A DNA stretch of 64,000 nt from Costus lasius (GCA_027563935.2 CM050454.1:22875501-22939500); one strand, 5' to 3'. Shown: positions 22,073 through 35,532, counted from the stretch's first letter. Translations and numbers: made by a program. Notes: generated by a model not told the origin, from the letters alone.

Positions 22073-23459
22073 TAGTACGCACTGCAAGTGCATGACGTTA
22101 TCAAAGTAATACAAAAGATATCGGGCCCACAGGAAACTGGGTTAAGTACCAACTATTCTACTATTTAGAAGCTAAGCAATCTACTTTTTGTGTTTTGGAA
22201 ATAAGGTTATTAGACTCAATTACGAACAAAATAAGAAAAGCAACGATAGAAACATAAAGGGTGCAGAGATATCGGGATTGCAGAATTCACCATGTTGACT
22301 GATCTAATTGAACTGCAATAAACTGATGCATGAGTTATTCGTAATGCACAAGGAGTTTATCCTAGGGTAGAGGTTGCCCCCTTTCAGCAACACAACCCAG
22401 TACTTATTTAAATGGATCTCCTACTTTCGTGGCTTATTGATTTAAACAGATCCATTAAGTTCTATGATAAACTATGTTACCCTCGAGTGAATCCTAACTA
22501 CTTTCTTGATAGAGATTCAAAAGTTTTGTCTAGCAGATACGACATCACGATTCTGCTTGTGGTCAGAATTGTGGCGTCCAAAACCCAAAATTACTTGATC
22601 AGAGTAAAATTATGCAAATAACACAACTAGATAAAATATGCTTAGAAATAACTCATAACATTAAAATAAACTCAGTTTATATAATAGATCAAGTCAACGG
22701 GATTCATCCGAGCCTCGAATAAAGGTTTTAGCTTATACAACTATGAAATTCGGTACAGATCTCTCAAATTAACAAAGAAATCTAGAAACAAAGAGTAAGG
22801 AGAGGTAGGAGAAGATGATGCAAATATTTCCTCTTGGTTTGGTGAAGATCCGTTGCGAAATCGCCCTAAAATCCTCTCCAAAAGCCTTTGTCGCTAGTTT
22901 TCTCACCCTAGCATGTTCGTCCATTCATTTCTCCCTTAAAATGTCATGAAATAAAGGGATTTTATACCCAAACTCTTTACGTTCATCTTACCTTTCGAAA
23001 TCAGATTTTTTTCTGATTTTTCAGAATTTTTTAGAGCTCTCAATCAAGTGAAAAATGAGTACGAGGGCAAGAGGCAGCACCATGATCACGCCCTGGTTGT
23101 GATTTGCATTGTAGGTTCTGGTAGACTTCAATCACGGCCTGTGAAAATGATCTGTGCCTAGCCATGAAGTGCACTGTATTCTGGTTCTGCTGGGTGAATC
23201 ACGACCTGTGATTACAATCATTGCCTATCTATGATTCTCAGAGAAAGCTCTGTTTGACTCCAACTTTGCTGTGCTGACTCGTCTTTTCAAATAAGCTCTA
23301 GAAATCTATGATTTTACCTGAAATTATAAACAGACAAGGAAAAATGTGGATTCCGAATAGAATAAGTAAATAAGTCTGAATATTACATAAAAGTACCAGA
23401 ATATTCCTTGCTTTGAGGTAAAATGATATCGGAAAATACCACCAAAATACAAGACAGCA
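22073..23459 (-). repeat. LTR of Tat/Athila-like element T1 (about 1.39 kb)
   Basis: Lies between the primer site on its left and a polypurine-like tract on its right (minus-strand TTGAGGACAAACAAAGATTTAAGTCTGAGAGA, 23460-23491, quoted here only as a landmark of the family's usual CTTGAGGACAAGC...TAAGT signal). The sense end carries GTGCGTACTA where CA is expected, so it is decayed. Short inverted CACGGCCTGTG-type motifs occur at 23100-23250. Confidence 0.6.
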
Positions 23460-25330
23460 TAATCTCTCAGACTTAAATCTTTGTTTGTCCTCAAGCAATA
23501 AAATAAGATGGGACACATATCAGGTATGGAAAAAGTTATTCAAGATGAAAGCAAGCAACAAAGTCAGATATTTCTATTAGCAAACCATGATCCAGTTTGA
23601 GAAATGATATGATGAGTTTACTAAAAAGAAATAAATCAAGCAAGTCCCACAATCTTTAAACGATAAGGCATTTAGCTCGGAGCATACAAAGAATTCAATT
23701 TAGCATACATGCTACATTCACAAATCCAATTTATCAAAAATCAAATGTTGGGGTCGGACATAAATGTGTTATTGCAAATTAGATTGTATTGCATTTTGGC
23801 CCATTTCATCTTTCATTTTATTTTTAGTAGCAATTGTTGGCGATCTTTTGACTTTAACTCATGTCTTTAGTACCATGGCTAATTTTTTGCATGCCAAGTA
23901 GAAGAGGCTCTTTTTTTTTTTGCTAACTCACACATGTGATCATCACCCAATAAATAATATGGCGTCATCGAATGAATGAATAAGTCTATATGCTTCAATA
24001 GAAAAACATGTGTACACCACTAGCATGCAATCCTTACTATATTTCAGATGAGTGATACATCAATTCAATATTCTCAAATATTCCAATTAAAAGATTTCAG
24101 AAGCTCAGAACAATTGGACAGGATCATAAAAGATATCATGACAAGGTGATGCATTCAACATATCATAAAAACTTCATACCATGTATTGAATCAATCTCAG
24201 TGTTTATTCAAGGCTACCATAGGATCACAACATTATCATAATTATCAAAGTGAATCACAGTCATTAATTCATCACAACAAGAGTATGTCATCAGAAGTAA
24301 TACAATATCATTCAAAGCTTTTAGATTAAATCTAGTAAAAGCCTCAGTGTCTAAAAATTTTCATCCATATATCTTCACAAAGCATCAGGAAAATATTATA
24401 TCTCATTTGCATCAGAATCAACAAGAACATCAAAATGATACTTTATCAAAAAAAGAAGTCATCATATCAAAGCATCAACATGAAAATCACAAAGATAATG
24501 TGAAATCAGAATAAATCACAGATATAATTAGGATAAATCAGTAGAGTGAAATCATCAAGTTCAGTAGACAGTCACCATAACATTTTCAATCACAATCACT
24601 AAATACATGCATCGATATGGAAAAAAAAAAGTATCACAACATAGATTACCAAATCATCAGCAGCGTATGATCATCATGTTTTCATATTTTCACCACATCC
24701 GCATGTTGTAGAATCATCAGCATATACGAGTGAATCACGAGCAAAGAATCCTCAAAATATTATGATAGTACAATATTGCCGCACCATCATCATCATCATC
24801 ACAGAATCAGAGTCAAATAAGAGCATAGCCATCATCATAACATAGTCAAAATGTCATAGTCATGTATCACAGACATAGCAAAAGTTAGAGTAAGTCAATA
24901 ATATAATACCAAATGAATAGTTAGAAGACTAAGCCGTAGAAGGAACAAGCATCATATTCATTCCCTCCCCACATAAAAATTTGCATAGTCATCTATGCAA
25001 TCGATGTGTCATGGGGGGGGGATAAGAAAAATTAATATCCACTTCTTCCTCTTAGGCTTAAAGTCCTTATCAATAGAGTTCATTTTAGTACCTTCCTCCT
25101 GGGGGTCGTCCTCATCATTATCACCATCTCCCCAAATCTCATCATCTCTTCATGAAGTTTACCTTTGGACCTTTATTCTTCCTACATTTGATGTAACAGT
25201 TGTTCTATAGAGGAAGTAAAATTGTCAATATGAAAATACCTGAATGATGATGGTGTTATCGTAGAAATAGGGGGATCCTTCTCGCCATATGTAGGATATA
25301 ATCTTCAATTATTTCTGTCTCGCTCAGTCA
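23460..25330 (-). mobile_element. 3' internal region of Tat/Athila-like element T1
   Basis: Non-coding region upstream, in element sense, of the LTR: the polypurine-like signal, then long AT-rich sequence with many ATCA/CATC runs (24000-24900) and a T-run at 23911-23921. No RT or integrase is seen before the plus chromovirus begins at 25331. Internal sequence thus lies on both sides of the one LTR. Confidence 0.5.
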
Positions 25331-26505
25331 TGTGAGTCTAGCAAGGAAGAGGTAAAGTAATGTAGGAACAACCGGAGCAACCAACACAGATAGGCTCATG
25401 GGCACACATGAGGGTCGCCCAAACTCCCCAAAAGACACTTGGGAAGACCCCCCTGGACGTGGCGAAGACACGGCATAACTTTCAGCGCAATCGGAGCCCC
25501 CCAGGACCTGGCACGGCCAGGCCGTGCGCCCCGTCACCGCCGTGACACGGTCGCCTGCAGACGCGAACGCCGACATGCCTGCCGCCACGCCCGTACCGCA
25601 CACCGTGCCCGCTTCGGCTGAAGTGCCTGGAAATAAGCACGGTTGTGCTCCCGGTCACGGGCAAGCCGTGTCTGGTTCAGTGGATTTCGGCAACTCCAGT
25701 CACGGGCAAGCTGTGTCCAGTTCTGTGGATTTCGGCGACTCCAGTCACGGGCGTGCTCCTGGTCACGGGCAAGCCGTGTCCGGTTCTGTCGATTTCGGCA
25801 ACTCCGAACACGACCGTGTTCACCATCACGGCCAGGCCGTGTTTGCCTATGAAGATCAAATCAAGCCCCGACGACCCTATTTCGATGTGCATCACCCTCC
25901 CTCCCATGTTGCTCCACCTCATGATGATCCAGAGGAGCCCAACAAGGTAACAATCCGGCGATCCCAATGCCAAAGCAAGCCTCCGGAACGTTTCTTGGGT
26001 GTCCTTAGCCCCCTCTCCACTCACACCGAAGTAATCCGGCCTAAGGACGCTACAAGCCAGCCTCGTGAGGACCCAATCCCAAGTGGGCTGCTCAATCTCA
26101 TCAGCAACTCGGCCCAAGATCGAGCCGCCACGGTGGTAACTCAGCCCGCGACATCCAAATTCTATTGTTTTGTCGCCATGTGCTCTGAACGCATCTAAGC
26201 TGCCCCGTACGAAGACGCAGGATTGTGCTACCAGCTTCGAAGAATATTAGCTAGTAGTTTGTTAATTTCTGTCTTGTAGTTGCAGCTTGACAACTTTAGT
26301 GGCCTGCAATAGTTGTTAGGTGATTAAAGTTCCTTGTCTCTTATGCATTTTTGTTTGTTCCCACCCCTCTTATTCTATAAAAGAGGAGATAGGGCTAGTG
26401 TGTTAAAGTAGTTCTCTTAGAGGTAGAGATCTACTGGTGAGCAAGAGAGCTTCCAGCTTGTGTGGAAGGTGAAGTCGCTTCTCCTTCGGAGTTTGTAAGA
26501 GTCGG
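25331..26505 (+). repeat. 5' LTR of G3, first piece
   Basis: Starts TGTGAGTCTAG and aligns with the minus LTR at 13228-15030. Contains a TATA-like TATAAAAGAGG near 26377. Ends at GTCGG (26501-26505), duplicated at 37066-37070. Confidence 0.7.
25524..26198 (+). CDS. LTR-embedded ORF with 15-residue repeats
   Basis: A 224-codon sense ORF in the 5' part of the LTR. An N-terminal repeat region has HGQAVSGSVDFGNSS-type units spaced 45 bp apart (GTCACGG at 25654, 25699, 25744), followed by HHPPSHVAPPHDDPEEPNK and SQCQSKPPERFLGVLS. The minus-strand relative can be aligned as peptide over most of it, with stops. In some chromoviruses (CRM) the polyprotein C-terminus extends into the 3' LTR, so this may be such a tail. 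It could also be a fortuitous ORF in GC-rich DNA. Confidence 0.35.
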   Translation: MRPVTAVTRSPADANADMPAATPVPHTVPASAEVPGNKHGCAPGHGQAVSGSVDFGNSSHGQAVSSSVDFGDSSHGRAPGHGQAVSGSVDFGNSEHDRVHHHGQAVFAYEDQIKPRRPYFDVHHPPSHVAPPHDDPEEPNKVTIRRSQCQSKPPERFLGVLSPLSTHTEVIRPKDATSQPREDPIPSGLLNLISNSAQDRAATVVTQPATSKFYCFVAMCSERI

Positions 26506-28169
26506 TGATGACACCAAAATATATAGTATATTTTGTATCATTCTATGTATCTTTTCATGCTAAATTGAGAATCTTTTTACTTATTTTTATGCTGAATTCA
26601 TCAAATATTGCAAAGTCTACTTCTATTTTAGTTTTTCATAGTTTTCAGGTAAAAAGGCACTATTTCAAGGCGTTTTCAAGCAAAATCAAACACATAAAAG
26701 AGTTACATCATCAAGCGGAGGTCACCCAAGAAATTTCACACAAAACGGAGCAACTCAGCAAAATACGGCAGTGCCGTAATCCACTTTACGGTACCGTAAT
26801 TTCAGACAATACCGTAAAATCAAAACACTGCCGTAATTTGGAGGATTTTCTGAATAGAAAGTTTTTGTGATTTTACGGCACTGTCGTAAAGAATTACACT
26901 GCCGTATTTTTCAGCACTTTCAGAACAGAAACCTATGCCAAAATTACGGTACTGTCGTAACCCATTTTATGGGCCATATTTTGGAGCGTCTTCAAAACAG
27001 AAAGTTTCCCTGAAATTACGGCACTACCGTAAATAATTACACGGGCCGTATTTTTTTGACGTATCCGACCAGAGAGTTCAGCCGATTTTACGTCATGGCC
27101 GTAAACCATATTACGGTGCCATATTTTCCAGCACTTTCAGAACAGAATAGTCGAGGGATTTTACGGCAGTGTCGTAAGATATTACACTATCATATTTCGG
27201 TTTTTGAACGTGACTCCCAGGTCAATTTCAACACCTGATTTTTGCGGAGATTATTGCAGGCGATCCAGAGCTTTAAATTGGATGCCGTAAGAAGAAAAAA
27301 GAGAGCTCGGAAGGAGAGGATTGGGAAGACACCAAAAGCCCCAACTTTTATCACGTATTGAGAGAGCAATCGTCAGAGAGGCGTCTAGGGTTTGGCCTCG
27401 CGCTGAGAGGCATATAGTGCACCTTAGGCCGCGATTTTCACACAAAAGCTTCGCTTGGGGACAAGGAAGACACACTAGAAGTTTCAGAGCAACAGGAGTC
27501 CGATCGGAAGAGGAATCAACGAAAGAAGTGTTGTCGGCACTATTCACAGCTAGTTCCTTGCAAATTACGGCTGTGTTAAATTTCACAGCCGTGTTGTAAA
27601 GTTTATTTCGTCCTTCTCTTCACTTTCTGATACTTTGAAACTATGGTTGATTGTATTTCTCTCTCCATGCTTGCTTAGACATATTGTGGGACATGGGTTG
27701 TAATCCCCTTGATTTTTAATGATTAGATAATCTTTTCTTTCGTAATGATAATTCTACTTTGATAATTATACCTATGCGATTATTGTTCTAAGTTTCTCCT
27801 TAGTTTACTTTTTGTCATCATGAATAGAGTTCTTGCATTAAGGACCGAAAGGTGACATGCTTGAGAACTGGAACCCTAAAATTGATTAATAGGAACTCAC
27901 CGTAAGAAATTTGGTTAAATCCTTATTTCTTTATTTTAGATGACTAATTGCCTTGATGATGATTATGAACCTAGGATTAAGTTAGTGTGTCAAACGTGGA
28001 GATCTTGCACGAAAGTGAGGATCAAAACGTTGGAGAACCATAGGTAGAACTTGTGTTGAGTCTCGGATGCACGAAAGTGATCCTCAAGATTCCGCTTGAG
28101 ACAATCAACCTAGAATTCGGATGCACGAAAGTGATCTTGAGTTCTTTGATTGATGATTTATTTATCATC
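26506..28169 (+). repeat. LTR of G2, first piece
   Basis: U3-like AT-rich start, an array of about 72-bp repeats at 26765-27200, then a more GC-rich segment with a TTTAAAT-type core near 27270 and AGGGTTTGG near 27390. It is broken by C at 28170 after TCATC. Confidence 0.65.
26765..27200. repeat. About 72-bp tandem repeats with ACGGCACTGCCGT palindromes
   Basis: TTTTACGGCACTGTCGTAA-like starts recur near 26871, 26941, 27013, 27084 and 27158, spaced 70-74 bp, with a second ACACTGCCGTA half and a shared TTTTCAGCACTTTCAGAACAG spacer. Units diverge by several bases. Confidence 0.8.
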
Positions 28170-29833
28170 TGAAAGTTCCCTAAAGGGGGCGAAACCCTAA
28201 ACATGCGCATATAAAACTTGCATGGGCGGAATCATAGGATTTCTAGGATCGCATGTATGTCATATAATCAACTTAAAGAACAAGTATAGATCAAGTTAAG
28301 ATCATACCAATGCCATTTCTTGGATGGCGTCTTGGAAGCAGAGAACGATGCGGCTCTCCTCCAAAGCGTGCACACAAAAGATGAGAGAAGCTTCTCCTTG
28401 TCGTTCCTTGTGCTAGCAAGGATCTCCAAGTCTCCTGATCGAGTGAAGGGAAGAGATCTCTTGGCTTTCTTCTCTTCTCCTTTGCGTGAAGACTCCCACA
28501 CGAGAGAGAGGCGTCGAGAGGTGAAGAGGCGAGAATAGGGGCGATCCCTCGAACGTGAGGCGTGCTCCCCATTTTGGAAAACCAACTTCCAAAAATAGCA
28601 AGCCACTACTTCAACGCAAGATGCGTTTACCCCAATCGCAACTTCCTCCCTTGACTTGAACCATGCGCTCACACTAAGTGAACCGGTTCAATTACATTTG
28701 GTTCACAGACCAAATTAAACCAAGCATTGGTCTAGATCATATTAAACCATAAGGCTCAAGATCTAACCGTTCATCTCTTGATGCTCTTGATCTCACCGAT
28801 CCAGCATCAATTCTCTCGATCGAAGCTTACCGATCTCAAGCCCTAATCAATCAAACATGATCAGACCAGATCTCACTTACAATTAGAGTTTAAATCCCAT
28901 TAAACTGAACCAAAACAATTCAGTCCACACGATCTGACTTAAGTAAGCCATATCATCAAATTGTGCGACCCTAAGGGTTTCCTTTAAATGTCGGTAACGA
29001 TAACTCACGTTATCATGATCAGTGAGGGGTATCTAGCAACACATCACTGTCTCCCGATATAAAGGAAAGAGTCTTCCAAGACTACACCCAAACCACAGCA
29101 CAAGTGTGAACCCAAGTCACTTGACATATGTGTTTCCTTTGCCACTGGATGTTCTTATTGGACAAGCGTGTCAAGCCTGTAATTCCAATATGATGAGAAT
29201 GATTAGATCAGATGAAACATAGTCATCTGGGTATGGCCATACACTTTCTCAATCATCTCATCCAGGGGGCCCCTATAGAACATCACACTCCAATCAAGGA
29301 GACGGCAATCCTATATCTATCACTAGTGCCCTAACATGACTCATGCTCATTATCCAAGATAGTCTATAACCATTATGTTTCAAATGATATTGAACTACCT
29401 CAAAACAATGCCAATCATCATTTAGAAACAGAAGTGATCTCAAGTCAGAGGAAATATGCCACTTGTTTGCATATAAGGATTATTCACATTGTGAGAAGCA
29501 ATTGAATATCCTAAGTAGGGTCTGTCCAGTACATCCAATGTACCCATGAGTCTACATCTTATTCCATGCTCGAAGCATCCTATAAGATTAGAACACATAT
29601 TAGTCTCAATCATATCAAGGCTGTCTCATGTTCACCAAGATATCTCGACTAAGGACAATACTGCATGTCAGCCAAGCTGAACAGCATTGAGACATTATTC
29701 AGAAGTATACATATTGCAGTAGATGATGTAACAACCTGAATAACAACCATTGCCTTTATAAACATAGAGTTTATACATGATACTGAAAGAATCCCAAGGC
29801 CTCAAACATTAGCCTTAAGGGCATACCCCAACA
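28170..29833 (-). repeat. 3' LTR of C (1,664 bp)
   Basis: On the plus strand runs TGAAAGTTCCC...CATACCCCAACA. Complete and colinear with the LTRs of E0 and D. Confidence 0.92.
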
Positions 29834-29850
29834 ATCTCCCACTTGCACTT
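29834..29850 (-). other. Polypurine tract of C
   Basis: Minus strand AAGTGCAAGTGGGAGAT next to the 3' LTR, identical to the other copies. Confidence 0.8.
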
Positions 29851-29853
29851 AAT

Positions 29854-32800
29854 CTAATGGTTGAGAAATCTCAAACCCATATTATTACAGTGCTTCTCAT
29901 GCTTCTGCTGCGCCAGAGGCTTTGTAAGCGGGTCAGCCAGATTGTCATCTGTATGAACCTTGCAGACTTTGATCTCGCCACGATCAATGATCTCCCGGAT
30001 CAAGTGAAACCTTCTCTGTATGTGCTTGGACTTCTAGTGCGACCGTGGTTCCTTTGCTTGTGCTATTGCTCCAGTGTTATCACAGAAGATAACCAAAGGA
30101 TCTGCACTCGAAGGAACAACACCAAGTTCCTGAACGAACTTACGAATCCACACTGCCTCCTTGGATGCTTCTGAGGCTGCAACATACTCGGCTTCTGTTG
30201 TGGAATCAGCAACAATTGACTGTTTGAAACTTTTCCACACCACTGCTCCCCCATTCAAGCTAAAAACATAGCCTGATTGCGATCGGAAATCATCCTGGTC
30301 AGATTGGAACGAAGCGTCAGTATATCCTTTAATACTGAGTTCTTCCTGACCTCTATATATTAAGAACATATCTTTGGTCCTCCGAAGATATTTCAAAATG
30401 TTCTTGACCGCAATCCAGTGTGCCTGACCTGGATTACTTTGGAATCGACTGGTCACGCTTAACCCGTAAGCAACGTCTGGGCGAGTACACAACATCGCAT
30501 ACATAATGGACCCAATAGCCGAAGCATAAGGCGTATTGTCCATTTCATCTTTCTCAGTCTGTGTTTGTGGACACTGACTCTTTGAAAGATTCAGACCATG
30601 TCTGACTGGAAGATATCCTCTTTTAGAATTTTCTAAATGGAATCTCTCCAGGACTTTATCGATGTAAGTACTCTGGCACAGCCCGAGAAGCCTCTTTGAT
30701 CTATCTCTGTAGATCTTCACACCTAATACATAGGCTGCTTCTCCTAAATCTTTCATCTGGAAACATTTTCTTAACCATGCCTTAACCGCATGTAGTTCAG
30801 GAATATCGTTTCCAATGATCAAGATATCATCGACGTAGAGGACTAGGAAAGTAATCACGCTCCCACTAAACCTCTTATATACACACGGGTCATCTTCATT
30901 CTTGATGAAACCAAATTCACATATTGATTCATCAAAACGAATATTCCAGCTTCTTGATGCTTGTTTAAGTCCATAAATGGACTTCTTTAATTTGCATATT
31001 TATGACGATCCGATGGATTAGTGAAACCTTCAGGTTGTGTCATATACACATCCTCTTCTAATTTTCCATTAAGGAAAGCGGTCTTCACATCCATTTGCCA
31101 GATCTCATAATCATAATATGCCGCTATCGCGAGAATTATCCGAATAGACTTGAACATGGCTACAGGAGAGAAAGTTTCATCATAATCTATCCCGTAGATT
31201 TGTTTGAAACCTTTCGCAACTAGTCTGCCTTTATAGGTAACCACGTTACCATCCATGTCTATCTTCTTCTTGAAGATCCATTTACAGCCTATAGGGATTA
31301 CTCCCGGAGGCCGATCAACCAAATCCCAAACTTGGTTATCTGACATGGAGTCCATCTCGGCTCGCATAGCTTCAAGCCATCTCGCTGATTCCGGTCCACT
31401 GACCGCATCCGCATAAGTGAGGGGTTCATCATCAATGATGTAGACTCCGTCATAGCGCTCAGGCTGTCGACAGATCCTTCCCGATCTACGCGGTTCCCGT
31501 GATATCTGAGCCTCAGGTTGTTCAGTAACCTGATCTACTGGCTCAGGCTCATCCAACTGTGCTTGACTACTTTGTCCTTCTTCTGGATTCTCATCCAGCT
31601 TTATTTCTCTCCCACTGGCTTCTTGCAGAAGAAAGTCTTTCTCAAGAAAAATAGTCGTACGAGCAACAAATACTTTGTTCTCTTTGGGATCGTAGAAATA
31701 ATAACCCTTTGTTTCTTTAGGGTAACCGACAAAGATATATTTCTCAGATCTGCTCTCTAGTTTCCCAGAGGCGAGCTTTTTGACATAAGCCTCGCAACCC
31801 CAGATCTTAATAAATGTCAAGCTCGGCTGTTTCCCATACCATAACTCATATGGAGTCTTTGAAACGGCCTTGGATGGCACTCGGTTTAGTACCTTTGCAG
31901 CTGTTTCCAGTGCAAATCACCAAAAGGAGTAAGGTAGAGTAGCCTGACTCATCATAGAACGAACCATATCCAGTAAGGTTCTATTTCTCCTCTCGGACAC
32001 ACCATTCCATTGCGGTGTTCCTGGCGGAGTGAGCTGTGAGATAATCCCACACTCCTTCAGATAGTCAGTAAACTCATGACTCAAGTATTCTCCACCTCGA
32101 TCTGAACGAAGTGCCTTGATATTTCGGCCTAGCTGATTCTGTACTTCATTCTTGAACTCTTTGAACTTGTCAAAAGATTCACTCTTATGTCTCATTAGAT
32201 AGACATAACCATACCTACTGAAATCATCAGTAAAGGTAATGAAGTATGAATAGCCACCTCTGGCATGTTTACTAAATGGCCCACACACATCACTGTTAAT
32301 GAGGTCAAGTAAACCTGAAGCCCTTTGACCTTTGTTGGAAAAAGGAGACTTCGTCATTTTACCCAATAAACAAGCTTTGCATGTATCAAGCTCCTCATAG
32401 GAGAATGATCCCAGCAGTCCATGATCATGCAACCGCTTAATGCGCTTCTTGTTAATATGGCCTAAACGACTATGCCATAACAAGGTGCTGTCATCAGCAT
32501 ACTTGGCTTTCTTAATATCAATCTGCTGTATAGAACATTCCATGTCTAACATGAATAACCCATTGTTAATTGACCCAGTAGCATAAATAATATTATCAAA
32601 AGAAATATAACACTTTGAAATCTTGCATTCAAAGGAAAACCCTTTCCTGACAAGAGCAGGAATAGAGATAATATTCTTAGTTATGCTCGGCACAAAATAA
32701 CAATTGTCCAGTTCTAATACAAGACCAGATGGTAAAGAGATGTGATAAACTCCTACAGCAACAGCAGCAACCCGTGCCCCGTTTCCTACTCGTAGGTCCA

Positions 32801-33746
32801 CCTCATGCTGTCCCACCTGTCTTCTTCTCTTGAGTTCCTGTACATTTGAACAAATGTGAACTCCACATGCAGTGTCCAACACCCATGTAATAGAAGAAGA
32901 AACCATGACTTCAGTCACGAAAATACCTGAGCCAGAAGCAAAAGAGTTGCTTCCCTTCTTCTCTCCTTGGAGCGCTTTACAGTCCTTTTTCCAGTGACCT
33001 AGCTGGCCACAATGGAAACATCTGTATTCCTTCGACCGCTTTACTTTTTGCTTCAGAGCCTTGTTGTAGCTCTTGACAGGGGCTTTGCCCTTCTTCCCCT
33101 TCTTCTTGTTCCTAGAAGGAACCATGAGGACAGAGGATGAAGGCGTTCCCTTCTCACGAGACTGAGTCTGCTCAATTGTCAAGAGCATATTCAGTAACTC
33201 TGCCGGCGTACAGTCGATCTTGTTCATATTAAAATTAATAATGAATGGATTGAAAGAGGCCGGGAGAGACTGCAAGATGATGTCCACAACAAGCTCCTGA
33301 TTGATGGTGTGTCCCAGTTTCTCTAGAGCCTCCTTGTACCCAATCATCTTGAGTACGTGAGCTCCCACTGGACTCCCTTCAGTCAGTTTGCTCTGAAAGA
33401 AAAGTTTAGTCAAGTTATAGCGTTCAGTCCTTGCCTGTGCTGCATACAGCATCTTGAGGTTCGCTATAATTTCTATAGCAGATAAATCCTCATGCTGACG
33501 TTGCAGCTGTGGCGTCATAGACGCTAGCATAAGGCAAGCGACATCAATGCTATCATTGACATGCTTTTCATAAGCTTCCCGAACCGCCCTTGCGGCGTTC
33601 GCAGCGGGTTGAGGCGGTATAGCCGTCTCGAGGACATACAGTTTCCTCTCAGCATTAAGAACAATCTTAAGGTGTCCGTACCAGTCTGAGAAGTTTGGCC
33701 CAGCAAACTTCTCCCTTTCCAGTAGGGATCGCACATTGAAGGCTGT
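29854..33746 (-). pseudogene. Copia gag-pol polyprotein of C
   Basis: Domains as in E: zinc knuckle CFHCGQLGHWKKDC, protease LDTACG, integrase, RT with YVDD, RNase H. Breaks in order: position 1 is ACA instead of ATG (33744-33746); TGA replaces a Gly codon in FWGFALE (31914-31916) after the integrase core; one T is missing near 30995, shifting the frame inside RT; CAG to TAG in the RNase H end (30031-30033). Downstream peptides remain recognisable, so decay is recent. Confidence 0.92.
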
Positions 33747-34054
33747 GGTGTTCGTTGCTGCAGTAATCTACAACAATGCAAGAATAGCAAGGTCAGTATC
33801 AATGTTAGAATCAATTCAGGACTTAAGAATGATTCTTTTCTCACTATTTTATCTGACTGAAAAATCCAGTAAAACAGTCCGAAAGAGTGAAACTCTTTTA
33901 GTGAGATGGGATCCAGATTTCATACTTGGTCTCCGCGTCCCGCTCAGGCGAGATAAGATGCACAGAGAGTACTAGCACTAATTTCTGGTAGGCAATCCCT
34001 GCCAATCGCCAACCCGTGCGATTCCCCTTCATCTGCGCAATCCAGCAGACTGTG

Positions 34055-34826
34055 CCAACTGAGTTGGTACAACACAGTCTCTGATCCCACAGATGGCTGC
34101 CTCCATATGGCTACCATATGCTCAATATGTAGCCTACATGGTCAAGCTGACCTGACCTACTCCCTGGACCACCACGTGCTATGCTGAGCAACGAGAAGCG
34201 ATAAATCTCTTCTCTGTAACACGCAGGTGTAATCACACACCGTCTGAAGATAGATGGGCGTGCCCACTGAGTGGGTACAACACGGCCCCACGATAGTCAG
34301 AACAGTGAGGTTTCGCGTCAGAAGGCTATCGTGCTTGATATTTAACGTTGGATTTTAACGGTCCTTTTATCTTCTTACTATCATTCAAATCCTATGGTGA
34401 TAGCAGAAGAATAAATCATGCAGTTACTAAATTACTGAAACAGTAAATTAAAAGCATGATGATCTTATGTGGTTAAAGCCCATAGCCTAAGTAAGACCTT
34501 AATTAACTTAAGTCTTCACTTGAGCTCTTCATGGGTCTTTAGCATTTTCTCTGGCCCAACCCGGGCCCAAGCGCCCACTGCAGCTCAGATGCGCCCACCA
34601 GGTAAAATGCGCCTATCCTAGAGTCGAACCCCTAGACTTCCCACTGGTGAAGCCACTTGCTGCATGCGCCTCTGCCATGTGTGCTCTGTGCTCATGTCTG
34701 ATTAAATTACAAATTAATCTATCTAGACATGATTGACTCGCAGGTCAATTACACTTTATAAATTAATTAAAATGTGATGCGCAGATCACAATAATAATTT
34801 ACAATATACATCCAGGCACGCAGGCC
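34055..34826 (-). other. Leader elements of C: palindromes, tRNA-like segment, hairpin array
   Basis: Near-palindromes CCAACTGAGTTGG (34055-34067) and CCCACTGAGTGGG (34263-34275). A tRNA-like segment (about 34610-34680) includes minus-strand GGTTCGACTC and TGGCAGAGGCG. Hairpins at 34733-34748 (TTGAC/GTCAA), 34774-34789 (GTGAT/ATCAC, loop CTGCGC) and 34815-34826 (GGC/GCC). Confidence 0.55.
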
Positions 34827-35518
34827 CCAGCACAGCACACATTAAATTTAGGCAGCCCACATAAGATTAAATAGACAATCATTATGTTATACAAACATCA
34901 TGTGATCCAATCAAGAAAATAAATTTTTTTGAAAAACCCATTGGCTTCATTTTATTTCCTTATGTGCCCTACTACCTTACAACGGTCCATTAATAGGGAT
35001 CCACTCATCAGACCTAGTCAGACCCACTGCCCTTGCATGCACCAAGTCATAACCGACTTGAGTCGACCTCATGGTCAACAATGCATGCGTGAAGGGCTGA
35101 ACGTCCCTCATGAGTTTAGGCAAGCGGGTGTGACCCCGGGCCTTAATCATGAGTGTTCACTGGTTGTCTCAATCAGACATCGCTACACGCCTTTCAGCAG
35201 TCGACCAATAGCCACCTCATGCTTGCGCATAGGTGCCATCTGGTCGACCCATCTAGGCTGTCAGATGGTCTGATCAGACTGTCGGGTCTAGACTGGACGA
35301 TGACTTCAACCCTAATAACCCGTCTAAGGTTTTGAAGTAGGCGCTTAGATCTAATGAGGGGCGCGCAAGTAATGTTTTGAGAAAACTACAACAAGCGTCA
35401 ACTATCATGCATGCGCCAATGTAAAACATACATTAAATTTTCGCATGCTCTTTTAGATCTACTAAAAAGCGCAAACAAGGATCACAATAAGCAATCATAT
35501 GATCATACAAGGAACTAT

Positions 35519-35530
35519 CCTCTGATACTA
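35519..35530 (-). promoter_or_regulatory. Mutated primer binding site of C
   Basis: Minus strand TAGTATCAGAGG has two mismatches to the TGGTATCAGAGC of the other copies. Confidence 0.8.
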
Positions 35531-35532
35531 AT

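Noticed and set aside
24000..24900. ATCA/CATC-rich run considered as a CRISPR or satellite array
   Set aside because: No fixed unit length or spacers; simple low-complexity drift in a retrotransposon 3' region.
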